From assembly GCF_030814015.1 (NCBI RefSeq), contig NZ_JAUSUL010000001.1, positions 1,020,001 through 1,084,000 on the forward strand: a stretch of DNA of 64,000 nt, read 5' to 3'. The stretch is from Amorphus orientalis (GTDB lineage: Bacteria; Pseudomonadota; Alphaproteobacteria; Rhizobiales; Amorphaceae). Positions 17,156 to 25,057 of this stretch are shown piece by piece; within the stretch, counting starts at the first letter, position 1; each line of letters starts with the position of its first letter. The position numbers and the translations under genes are program-made. The notes beneath the pieces are model-generated. The model had not been told where the DNA came from and ran no database searches. It saw only the letters and a program-made list of their open reading frames with translations.

Positions 17156-18475
17156 TCACAGGAAACCCGGCAGCCATAGCGCCAGGATGGGGAAAATGAA
17201 GATGACAGCCAGGCCCAGCAGCTCGATGCCGATGTAGGGAACGATGCTGACCAGGATCTGACGCATGGTCACGTCGTCCGGAGCCACCGACTTCATGATG
17301 AACAGAAGCAGTCCGAACGGCGGCGTGATCAGCCCAACCTCCAACGCGATAAGCATCAGGACGCCGAACCAGATCGGGTCGACATCGCTCATTCCGATCA
17401 GTGGCATGAAGAAGGGCAGGGTGATCAGCATGATGCTGATCTGATCCATCAGCATACCCAGCAGCAGCGCCACCAGGAGCATCATCAACACGAGCGTACC
17501 GATATCGATGTCGAGGTCGACCACCAGAGCGACGAGCTGCCGGGTTGCGCCTGAGAAGGAAAGGATCTGCGAGAAGGTGATCGATCCGCTGATGATGATG
17601 AAGATCATCGCCGTTGTCGCCGCCGTACCGGCCAGCGCCTTGCGGATGGCGGTCCAGGACAGCGAGCGATAGGCCGCCGCGGCGATCACCGTTGCGATGC
17701 TGCCGAGCGCGGCGGATTCCGTCGGCGTCGCATAGCCGCCGAGGATGCTTCCGACGACAACGACGACGATGGCCATCAGCGGCACGACGTTGATCAGGAA
17801 GGGGCGCAGGCGTGCGCCGAGCGGCTCCCTCTCGGCTGACTGCGCGGGCGCAAGCGCCGGCCGCATGCGGGATATGGTGACGATGAAGAGGAAGAAGAGC
17901 GTGGCCAGCAGCAGACCCGGAACGATGCCGGCGAGCAGCAGGCGGGAGATCGAGATGCCGGCCAGGCTGCCGAAGAGGACGGCCAGTGCCGACGGCGGGA
18001 TCAGCATCGCCACGCCGCCGATGCCGAGGATCGGCCCGACGCTCAACATCGGGTGATATCCCAGCCGAAGCATGTCCGGCAGCAGCACGCGGCCGAGCAC
18101 CGCCGTGTTGGCGATGCTGGAGCCGGACAGCGACGCGAAAACGCCGCCGCTCACCACGGCGACCAGGGACAGCCGCCCCGGTACGCCCGTGATCAGCCGC
18201 TCGATGGCGTGAATCGCCCGGGTCGCCAAGCCGGTATGGAGAAGGACTTCTCCCATCAGGATGAAAAGAGGGATCGGGACGAGGGCGAACGACGTCACCG
18301 CCTCGGTGGTGCTGAGCGCCAGCAGTCTGAGACCGGACTCGCCGCCGAGAATGAGGTAGGCGCCGGCCAGGTTGAGCGCCAGAAAGGCGAATGCCACGGG
18401 CACGCCGATGCCCATGAGGAACACCAGCGAGCCGCCCATGAGGCCGAGCATGACCTCCCATCCGATGCCGCTCAT
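17156..18475 (-). CDS. TRAP transporter large permease (DctM family)
   Basis: 439-residue DctM-type permease with GVPVAFAFLALNLAGAYLIL near the start, SLSGSSIANTAVLGRVLLPDM and ATPTESAALGSIATVIAA. It is one of the three large permeases in the window. ATG 18475 overlaps the dctQ stop (ATGA). The downstream gene, a large oxidoreductase, follows by 7 bases. Two binding proteins, at 18984 and 23994, could feed it, since the second has no permease of its own. Confidence 0.92.
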   Translation of the reverse strand: MSGIGWEVMLGLMGGSLVFLMGIGVPVAFAFLALNLAGAYLILGGESGLRLLALSTTEAVTSFALVPIPLFILMGEVLLHTGLATRAIHAIERLITGVPGRLSLVAVVSGGVFASLSGSSIANTAVLGRVLLPDMLRLGYHPMLSVGPILGIGGVAMLIPPSALAVLFGSLAGISISRLLLAGIVPGLLLATLFFLFIVTISRMRPALAPAQSAEREPLGARLRPFLINVVPLMAIVVVVVGSILGGYATPTESAALGSIATVIAAAAYRSLSWTAIRKALAGTAATTAMIFIIISGSITFSQILSFSGATRQLVALVVDLDIDIGTLVLMMLLVALLLGMLMDQISIMLITLPFFMPLIGMSDVDPIWFGVLMLIALEVGLITPPFGLLLFIMKSVAPDDVTMRQILVSIVPYIGIELLGLAVIFIFPILALWLPGFL

Positions 18476-18975
18476 GCCGGGTTCACCTCCTGCGGGCCGG
18501 CAAATCGGCGCCAGATGCGCAACAGGAACTCGATCGCCAGCAGCGTGACGCCGAGCGGCATCACCGACAGGATGATCCACTGCGGGATGACGAGGTATTT
18601 GAAGAGCAGCGAGCCCTTCAGGAAGGCCTCGTGCGCCGCTTCTGCCGCGTAGACGGCGAGAATGACGCATGTGGTCGCTGCGACGACGTCGGAAATGGTC
18701 AGCAGGACCCGCAAGGTGCGCGGTCGGAGCGCGCGGGTGAACACGTCAACGCTGATGTGCTCATGGCGCCTGAGCACCCATGGAGCGCCGAGGAACGTCA
18801 CGACGAGGAGGCCGTACTCGCACATCTCGAGTGTCCACCCGAAGGCAGGCAGGCCGAGATTGCGGACGGCCACCTCGGCTCCGACGGACAGAGCCAGGAA
18901 CGCGACCACCAGGCTCGCGGCTACGCCGAAAGCATCGCAGACGCGTCCCATGCCTTTGTCGATCGAGCTGATCAT
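18472..18975 (-). CDS. TRAP transporter small permease (DctQ family)
   Basis: 167-residue membrane protein with four hydrophobic stretches. The DctQ motif appears as GWTLEMCEYGLLVVTFLGAPWVLRRHEHISVDVF. The start MISSIDKGMG at 18975 is chosen since it lies 8 bases after the dctP stop; the open frame upstream only overlaps that gene. Part of the TetR-linked operon. Confidence 0.88.
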   Translation of the reverse strand: MISSIDKGMGRVCDAFGVAASLVVAFLALSVGAEVAVRNLGLPAFGWTLEMCEYGLLVVTFLGAPWVLRRHEHISVDVFTRALRPRTLRVLLTISDVVAATTCVILAVYAAEAAHEAFLKGSLLFKYLVIPQWIILSVMPLGVTLLAIEFLLRIWRRFAGPQEVNPA

Positions 18976-18983
18976 CCGGCGGC

Positions 18984-19952
18984 TTACTGCTTGTCCGTGT
19001 AGGTCAGTTCCTTGATCTGAGGACCGAGTTCGGGCGAGTTCTCGATGACGACGGCCCACCCCGCCTCATCGGCCATGCGCACATAGTCCTGGCTCTGTTC
19101 CTCGGAGAAGGTGATCGCCTCGATGCCGGCGTCCGCCTGCAGTCGCCGCTGCTCCTCATCGACGCGGTTGCGGTAGTCGATGAACCACTCTTCGGTCTCG
19201 ATCACCGACGACCGGAGGGTGTCCTGCTGCTCTTCCGTCAGGCTGTTCCACTTGTCTTCATTGAAGAGCACGCTGATCTCGGCGTTGTAGAAGCCCGGCT
19301 CGACCCGGTAGTCGGTCACCTCGAGCAAGCCGAGATCTCCGATGCCCCACAGGGGCCACGCATATCCGTCCACGACCCCGCTCTCCATCGCGGAGTAGAC
19401 TTCGGATCCCTGCATCTGGATCACGTTGGCGCCCAGCGCCTCCATGAACGGCCGGTAGAGCGGGGTTCCCCGCATGTCCCAGCCCTCGAAGCGAGGCTCG
19501 TCGGAACTGCGGTTCGTGTAGATGTGATACTTGATGCCATCGCCCATCTTGCCGAGGAACAGGGCGCCCATCTTGTCGCGATGGATCTGGTCGATCAGGT
19601 TCATAGCGCCGTTCTCGCGAAGCTCTGCCACGGGCACGTTGAAGAGCTTGTTGGCGTCGGCTTCCGGAACGAGGTTCGTGTAGAAGGCGCCCGAGAGATA
19701 GGCCATGTCGATGACGCCGCCCGAGACGGCGTCGCCGAGCTGGAAGGGGCTGATGGAGGAGGGGTCCGCCACCAGTTCGAGCTTCAGGTCGGTGTCCTTC
19801 CCGTTGACCGTTTCGATGAGATGCTCCAGCGGTCCGTGCCAGACGCCCTGCGGTGAAAGGAAGGTGCCCACCCGCAGCACCGTTTCGGCGGATGCGGTCT
19901 GCGGTACGAGAAGTGCCAGGCCAAGGGCGATGGCGGCAGCTTTTGTCTTCAT
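18984..19952 (-). CDS. TRAP transporter substrate-binding protein (DctP family), copy A of the acyl-CoA locus
   Basis: 322-residue periplasmic receptor. A signal peptide ends PQTASAE; the mature chain starts TVLRVGTFLSPQGVWHGPLEHLIETVNGKD. Blocks GVIDMAYLSGAFYTNLVPEAD and SAMESGVVDGYAWPLWGIGDLGLLEV are shared almost word for word with the protein at 23994, so the two are recent paralogs. It is followed immediately by dctQ and dctM. Ligand unknown; an aromatic or arylalkyl carboxylate fits the enzymes of the locus (inference). Confidence 0.92.
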   Translation of the reverse strand: MKTKAAAIALGLALLVPQTASAETVLRVGTFLSPQGVWHGPLEHLIETVNGKDTDLKLELVADPSSISPFQLGDAVSGGVIDMAYLSGAFYTNLVPEADANKLFNVPVAELRENGAMNLIDQIHRDKMGALFLGKMGDGIKYHIYTNRSSDEPRFEGWDMRGTPLYRPFMEALGANVIQMQGSEVYSAMESGVVDGYAWPLWGIGDLGLLEVTDYRVEPGFYNAEISVLFNEDKWNSLTEEQQDTLRSSVIETEEWFIDYRNRVDEEQRRLQADAGIEAITFSEEQSQDYVRMADEAGWAVVIENSPELGPQIKELTYTDKQ

Positions 19953-19968
19953 GGAAGGGTCCTCTGGA

Positions 19969-21522
19969 TTATTGGATTGGTTGTTGATTTTCCCGACGCT
20001 CGCCTGACGGCCGCTTGGCCAACGCGTCCATGCGCAGGGTTGCCTTGTCGACCTTGCCGACTGCCGTCTTCGGCAGGGCGTCGACGATCTGGATGCTGCT
20101 TGGAATCTTGTAGCGGGTGAGCCGTTCGGCGAGGAACGCGCCGATGGCCTCGCTGTCCAGGTCGGGAGCGACCACCTGGACGTGAATGGCCTCGCCCTTG
20201 CGGGGATGCGGCACGCCGAACGCTGCAGCCTCCCGCACGCCGGGGCAGGTGTAGAGGACTTCCTCGATCTCTCTCGGATAGACGTTGAACCCGCTGACGA
20301 TCACCATGTCCTTCTTGCGGTCGCGGATGTTCAGATATCCGTCTACGTCGATGAAGCCGATGTCGCCGGTGTAGAGCCAGCCATTCCGGAGTGTCTGCGC
20401 CGTTTCATCGGGCCGGTTGCGGTAACCGGTCATGATCTGCGGGCCGCGAACCCGGATCTCGCCGTTCTCGAGCGGTGGTGCGAGGGTCTCGCCGTCCACG
20501 GGATCGACGATCTGGACCTCGGTCTCCGGCAGGATCACCCCGACAGAACCGGCCTTGCGCTTTCCGTCTCGCGGATTGGCGGCGATCACCGGCCCCGTTT
20601 CCGTCTGGCCGAAGCCCTCGCAGATCACCGATCCGGTCCTGCGCTCCCATTCGGCCAGCGTTTCCGCGGGCAGGGCGGAGGCACCGGAAAAGCAGAGTGC
20701 CAGTCGCGTGAAGTCGGTCCGGCCCATCAGCGGATGGGCCAGAAGCCCGTGATAGATGGTCGGGCTTCCGGCGAAGAACGTGATGCCTTCCTTGGCAATA
20801 GTCGTCAGGGCCGCCTCGGGCGTGTACCTGGGCAGAATGACCAGGGTTGCGCCGGCATAGGCGGCGGCGAACAGTCCCATCGAGCTCGCATAGACATGAT
20901 AGAGCGGCGTCATCACAAGCAGGCGGTCGTCCTCCCCGATGGGAACGACGGCCTGGCGCTGCGAGACGTTCGTCGCCGTGGCACGGTGGGTGATGTCGAC
21001 GCCTTTCGGCGTGCCCGTGGTCCCTCCGGTATACTGAAGGATGCCGAGGGTATCTGGGTCGGGAAGCGGAAGCGTCAGGGCGGGCTCGTCGCTCCCATGC
21101 GCCAGGCGGCGTGCACCGGGTCCGATCTCGATCACGGTGGCAGGGTCGATGCGATCCGCCAGCGCGGCGATCTTCTCCATCGCTTCGGGATCGACAAGGA
21201 TCAGGTCCGGGCGGCAATCCCCGAGGATCTCGCCGAGTTCGTGCGCGGTATAAAGCGGGTTCAGCGGTGCCGTCTGTGCGCCCGCTGCCAGGCTGGCGAA
21301 CACGGCGATTGCGAAGTCCGCGGAGTTGGGCAGAACCAGAGCGATGCGACCGCCTCCGGCACCGCGCTCGATCAGCTCGTGCGAGAAGCGGGCGACCGCG
21401 GAGGCGTACGCGGCGTAGCTGAGCCGCTCGTATTCGCAGACCAGCGCTTCCCTATCCGGGTGCCGCCGCGCCGCGTCGGCCAGCATGTGCACGACCGAGG
21501 GAAAGACCTGCGGCAGCGTCAT
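19969..21522 (-). CDS. Acyl-CoA ligase (AMP-forming; fatty- or aryl-acid type)
   Basis: 517-residue ANL-superfamily ligase that makes an acyl-AMP and then an acyl-CoA. Motifs are complete: P-loop YTGGTTGTPKGV near 180, GFGQTETGPVIAAN, the hinge block YTGDIGFIDVDGYLNIRDRKKD, GFNVYPREIEE and the C-terminal catalytic lysine in PKTAVGKVDK. ATG overlaps the thiolase stop (ATGA). The length and blocks match medium/long-chain or 4-coumarate-type ligases; acid specificity cannot be settled by eye. Together with the transporter it would activate the imported acid. Confidence 0.9.
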   Translation of the reverse strand: MTLPQVFPSVVHMLADAARRHPDREALVCEYERLSYAAYASAVARFSHELIERGAGGGRIALVLPNSADFAIAVFASLAAGAQTAPLNPLYTAHELGEILGDCRPDLILVDPEAMEKIAALADRIDPATVIEIGPGARRLAHGSDEPALTLPLPDPDTLGILQYTGGTTGTPKGVDITHRATATNVSQRQAVVPIGEDDRLLVMTPLYHVYASSMGLFAAAYAGATLVILPRYTPEAALTTIAKEGITFFAGSPTIYHGLLAHPLMGRTDFTRLALCFSGASALPAETLAEWERRTGSVICEGFGQTETGPVIAANPRDGKRKAGSVGVILPETEVQIVDPVDGETLAPPLENGEIRVRGPQIMTGYRNRPDETAQTLRNGWLYTGDIGFIDVDGYLNIRDRKKDMVIVSGFNVYPREIEEVLYTCPGVREAAAFGVPHPRKGEAIHVQVVAPDLDSEAIGAFLAERLTRYKIPSSIQIVDALPKTAVGKVDKATLRMDALAKRPSGERRENQQPIQ

Positions 21523-22730
21523 GGGCGGCGGTCCTCGACCTGAATGATCACGGCCATGGCGCTGTCGCCGGCGGCGCAGCCCTGGAACAGGCCGTAGCCG
21601 CCGCCCTTGATCACCAGTTCCTCGACCAGTTCGATGATGGCACGGATGCCGGTGGGCCCCTGCGGATGTCCCCAGATCAGCGAGCAGCCGTAGTTGTTCA
21701 TCGAGGCGAGATCGATGTCGAAGCTCCTCGCAAAGGCGATGTCGTTCACCGCAAAGGGATTGTGCGACTTGATCGCTGAGATGTCGGCAATCCCGAGTTC
21801 GGCGGCAGCCAGAGCCGTTCGGGCCGCCTCGATCGGCGCGGCGGGCATGAAGCCCTTCTCCGCCCTGCTCTGGCCAAAGGCGATCGGCCGGATGCGGATG
21901 CCCGGATCGGATGAGATCTCAGCGGCCTTTTCTGGTGCGACGACGAGGATGGCGGCATTGCCGTCCGCCGGATGGGTCTGCGCCGCGAACGTCACGGTGC
22001 CGCCCTCGATTACGGGTGACAGCGTGGCAAGCTTCTCCGCCGTGGTCGGATAGATGCCTTCGTCCCCGGCGAGTGTGATTGGCGGCTTGCTCCGTCCCTC
22101 TCCGGGGATCTGGAACGGCAGCGTCATGTAGCGCTTCTGGAACGCCTGATTGTCCGTGAGCGCGGCCTTGTACTGGTCGTACCGCATCTGCACCACGTCG
22201 TGCTGCTCGGCGAGCGAGATGTCGAACCGGGCCGCGACGTTTTCGGCCGTCTGTATCATCGAGCATCCAGCGAACGGGTCGGCTGAAAAGTTGTCCAGAA
22301 CCCAGTTCTCGTAGTCCCCTGCACCGCCCTGACCGGTGGGCTTCGGATAGATGATCTGCGGACCATTGGAGACCCGGTCGGCGGTGATCACCAGCGCCAT
22401 GTCGGACCGCGTCGACGCGACCTCCCCGCAACCGAGCGCCAGAACCCGCGCGCCGGTGGCGCAGGCCTGGTTGACGGTCGGGCCGGCAACGTCCGCGGCG
22501 CCTGCTATGCCCATGACCCAGGCCAGGCCGTAGAAGCTTCCGCGCTGGGGAACGGTGGTGCCCAGAACGCCGAAATCGATCCCGCGAATGTCGATGCCGC
22601 GCCGGTCGAGTTCCCGTCGCGCGGTCGTCGCGGCGAGCTTGAGGCTGTGGGCGTTCGCAAGGGACCCTTGCCAACGGGCAAACGGGGTCGACCAATAGGC
22701 TCCGTACGGGATCTCTGCGATCAGCGACAC
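21519..22730 (-). CDS. Thiolase-family acetyl-CoA acyltransferase
   Basis: 403-residue thiolase. The nucleophilic Cys90 lies in TVNQACATGARV; the other active-site residues are in SHNPFAVND, YGCSLIWGHPQGPTG and FQGCAAGDSAMAV. The GHPQGPTG block reads Gln where biosynthetic thiolases usually have Pro-Ile/Leu-Gly, and NHNPF is replaced by KSHNPF, so it is not a standard acetoacetyl-CoA thiolase. It would remove acetyl-CoA from a 3-ketoacyl-CoA. First gene of the minus-strand operon, with a TTTAC-type operator 13-28 bases upstream of its start. Confidence 0.88.
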   Translation of the reverse strand: MSLIAEIPYGAYWSTPFARWQGSLANAHSLKLAATTARRELDRRGIDIRGIDFGVLGTTVPQRGSFYGLAWVMGIAGAADVAGPTVNQACATGARVLALGCGEVASTRSDMALVITADRVSNGPQIIYPKPTGQGGAGDYENWVLDNFSADPFAGCSMIQTAENVAARFDISLAEQHDVVQMRYDQYKAALTDNQAFQKRYMTLPFQIPGEGRSKPPITLAGDEGIYPTTAEKLATLSPVIEGGTVTFAAQTHPADGNAAILVVAPEKAAEISSDPGIRIRPIAFGQSRAEKGFMPAAPIEAARTALAAAELGIADISAIKSHNPFAVNDIAFARSFDIDLASMNNYGCSLIWGHPQGPTGIRAIIELVEELVIKGGGYGLFQGCAAGDSAMAVIIQVEDRRP

Positions 22731-22742
22731 GTCATTTCTCTA

Positions 22743-22758
22743 TTTACGTAACTGTAAA
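22743..22758. promoter_or_regulatory. TetR-type operator in the divergent promoter
   Basis: TTTACGTAACTGTAAA: perfect 5-base arms TTTAC/GTAAA with a 6-base centre, in the 130-base gap between the thiolase operon (-) and the enoyl-CoA hydratase (+). A near copy lies at 23867, before the second transcription unit of the same locus. The tetR gene at the end of the minus-strand operon is the natural partner. Confidence 0.65.
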
Positions 22759-22860
22759 ATCTGGACATAGGGAAATGCGCTTGTCAAGCTGACTGGCGGC
22801 TCCCGATCTCCATTGATACGGTGGATGTCGCTGCCTATTGATTGCTCCTGAAACATTACG

Positions 22861-23649
22861 GTGTGTAAAAAGTTGAATCACTCCAGGAACTCGCCGCCGT
22901 CCACGATCCGCATCGAGACGAATGGTTCGCTGGGTCTGGTGATCCTCGATCGGCCCGAGAAGCGAAACGCGATCAGTGAAGAGATGATCGTGGCGATCGG
23001 TGAGGCGTTTGTGACGATCCCGTCAGAATGGAAGGCCGTCGTCATCCGTGCGGAGGGAGACAATTTCAGCGCCGGCCTTGACCTCTCGGAGCACAAGGAG
23101 CGGTCGCCCGAGGCGGTGCTCGATATTTCCGCGCTCTGGCATCGCGTTACCCAGTCGATCGCCGACTGCGGCGTGCCGGTGATCTGTGCCCTCAAGGGCT
23201 ACGTGGTCGGAGCGGGGCTGGAGCTGGCATCGGCGGCGCATGTGCGCATTGCGGATCCGAATTCCCGCTTCAGTCTTCCGGAGGGGCGTCGCGGCATCTT
23301 CGTGGGCGGCGGCGCGTCGGTCCGCGTGGGGCGCTTGATCGGCACCAGCCGCCTCATGGAGCTGATGCTGTCCGGTCGCGAGATGGACGCGCGGGAGGCC
23401 CTTGCCGCCGGCCTCTGCCAGCGGCTGTCGGCCCCGGAGGGGGCCTGCGATGAGGCCATCGAGCTGGGTCGGGAAATCGCGGGGAACGCGCCCCTGTCGA
23501 ACCGGATGATCCTGCAGGCGCTCGCTCATATTGCCGAGATGCCTCCGGGAGGCGGGCTTTTCACGGAATCCCTGGCGGCTGCGCTCACCCAGACGAGCCC
23601 GGAGGCAGTCCGGCGGATCAACGCCTTCTTCGACGGGCGGCGCCGCTGA
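22861..23649 (+). CDS. Enoyl-CoA hydratase/isomerase (crotonase family)
   Basis: 262-residue crotonase-fold protein. The CoA-oxyanion loops are visible as GDNFSAGLDLSEHKE and KGYVVGAGLELASAAHVRIADPNSRFSLPEGRRGIFVGGGASVRV. The usual catalytic Glu of hydratases would fall in the RFSLPEGRRGI block; a Glu is present there. GTG 22861 is the only reasonable start. It would hydrate the 2-enoyl-CoA formed in the pathway, before oxidation and thiolysis. It is divergent from the thiolase operon and shares its operator region. Confidence 0.88.
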   Translation: MCKKLNHSRNSPPSTIRIETNGSLGLVILDRPEKRNAISEEMIVAIGEAFVTIPSEWKAVVIRAEGDNFSAGLDLSEHKERSPEAVLDISALWHRVTQSIADCGVPVICALKGYVVGAGLELASAAHVRIADPNSRFSLPEGRRGIFVGGGASVRVGRLIGTSRLMELMLSGREMDAREALAAGLCQRLSAPEGACDEAIELGREIAGNAPLSNRMILQALAHIAEMPPGGGLFTESLAAALTQTSPEAVRRINAFFDGRRR

Positions 23650-23993
23650 TCCCGGCCGGGGTTTGATTTCCGCCATCCAGGCGCCGGGCGGCGGAATCCG
23701 TCGTCGCAGGTCCGGAGGCTCGGAGGCAGATGGGCTTTCATTTGCCCGCTGCATTCTCCGCGGCTCTTGCGGTCCGGCCTTGCGGCTCCCGATTGACATT
23801 TCGCTTGCCTGGCCTGCGGTCCCCGGTCTGCTCGGGCGGGGGCGTTGCCAAATCGCGATTTCATGATTTACGGTAGTGTAAGCAGATTGTCGTCCGACTT
23901 GGCGGTGTCGGCTCTGTTACACGCATGCTGTGGGAAAAATGCCAGTAAGAATTTCAACAGCATGTAAATTTCCAGGCTCAAGGGGATCTCGGA
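23650..23993. other. Intergenic region before the second dctP
   Basis: 344 bases without a gene. The first half is GC-rich filler with no motif I recognise. The second half turns AT-rich, carries the TTTAC-type operator at 23867-23882, and is the likely promoter region of the 23994-27357 unit. Confidence 0.6.
23867..23882. promoter_or_regulatory. Second TetR-type operator
   Basis: TTTACGGTAGTGTAAG: the same layout as the element at 22743 (TTTACG, then A-TGTAA after the same spacing), with one mismatch in the right arm. It lies 112 bases before the second dctP, at the head of the dctP-ligase-hydratase unit. Two copies with matching spacing 1.1 kb apart argue for one regulator. Confidence 0.6.
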
Positions 23994-24971
23994 ATGAAGT
24001 TCGGAAAATTGCTGGCTGGCCTCGCGCTGGCTCTCGGTGCCACTGCGGGCGGAGGTGCGGCGCAAGCGGCCGACGTCACTCTTCGGGTCGGCACGTTCCT
24101 GCCCACCCAGGGCGTCTGGCATGAGCCGCTGGCGCACTTCATCGAAACGGCCAACGACAACGATGTCGGCGTAACCCTCGAGATCGTCGCCGACCCGTCG
24201 GCCGTCAGCCCGTTTCAACTCGGCGAGGCTGTGTCCAGCGGGGTGATCGACGTCGCCTACATGTCCGGCGCTTTCTACACCACGCTCGTTCCGGAAGCCG
24301 ACGCGCTGAAGCTGCTCAACGTTCCGGTTGCGGAGCTTCGCGAGAACGGGGCCATGGATCTGATCGACGAGGTTCACCGGCAGAAGATGGGGACGCACTT
24401 CCTCGGAAAGCTCGGGGACGAGATCGACTACTACATCTACACGGGCGTGAAGATCGACGAACCCGATTTCAGCGGTCTCGACGTCCGCGGCCAACCAGCC
24501 TACCGGCCCTTCCTCGAGGCCTTGGGCGCCAACGTGGTGCAGATGCCTGGATCCGAAATCTATTCGGCGATGGAGAGTGGCGTCGTCGACGGCTACGCTT
24601 GGCCTCTGTGGGGAATTCAGGATCTGGGCCTTCTGGAGGTGACCAAGTTCCGGATTGAGCCGGGCTTCTACAATTCCGAGATCGCGGTTCTGGTCAACGA
24701 GGACGCCTGGAGCGGCCTCGACGACGCCCAGCGCAGCGTGGTCACGCAGGCAATGATCGAGACCGAGCAGTGGTTCATCGACTATCGCAACAGGGTCGAC
24801 GCCCAGCAGCGCTCTGTCCAGGCGGACGCCGGGATCGAGACGATCACCTTCTCCGAGGAGGAGGGGCGCGCCTTCCGCAAGACCGCCAACGACGCGGCCT
24901 GGACGGTGATCGAGGAGCGGACCCCGGACTTCGCCGCTGCCGTGAAGCCGCTCGGTTTCCGGGCCGACTGA
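23994..24971 (+). CDS. TRAP transporter substrate-binding protein (DctP family), copy B, without own permease
   Basis: 325-residue periplasmic receptor; signal peptide ends GGGAAQAAD and the mature chain starts VTLRVGTFLPTQGVWHEPLAHFIETANDND. It is closely similar to the protein at 18984 over its whole length (GVIDVAYMSGAFYTTLVPEAD, SAMESGVVDGYAWPLWGIQDLGLLEV). No dctQ or dctM follows: the next genes are a CoA ligase and a hydratase. It probably docks on the permease encoded at 17156-18975 and broadens its ligand range (inference). Confidence 0.92.
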   Translation: MKFGKLLAGLALALGATAGGGAAQAADVTLRVGTFLPTQGVWHEPLAHFIETANDNDVGVTLEIVADPSAVSPFQLGEAVSSGVIDVAYMSGAFYTTLVPEADALKLLNVPVAELRENGAMDLIDEVHRQKMGTHFLGKLGDEIDYYIYTGVKIDEPDFSGLDVRGQPAYRPFLEALGANVVQMPGSEIYSAMESGVVDGYAWPLWGIQDLGLLEVTKFRIEPGFYNSEIAVLVNEDAWSGLDDAQRSVVTQAMIETEQWFIDYRNRVDAQQRSVQADAGIETITFSEEEGRAFRKTANDAAWTVIEERTPDFAAAVKPLGFRAD

Positions 24972-24997
24972 ATTTCCGCGAAAACGGTCTGCTGGCC

Positions 24998-25021
24998 TCC
25001 TCCCGCAGCTCTGCGGGAGGA
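24998..25021 (+). repeat. Strong intercistronic hairpin between dctP and the ligase gene
   Basis: TCCTCCCGCAG, two bases, CTGCGGGAGGA: an 11-base perfect inverted repeat. No T-run follows, so it is not a classical terminator. In this position it may stabilise the upstream receptor mRNA and set the receptor well above the downstream enzymes, as is common for binding-protein genes (inference). Confidence 0.6.
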
Positions 25022-25057
25022 TCCCCAGGTGACTGAGCTTCGATGACTGGAGGCCCG

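Noticed and set aside
23650-23670. CCCGGCCGGG followed by TTTGATTT as terminator of the crotonase gene
   Set aside because: The stem has no room for a loop; too weak to call.
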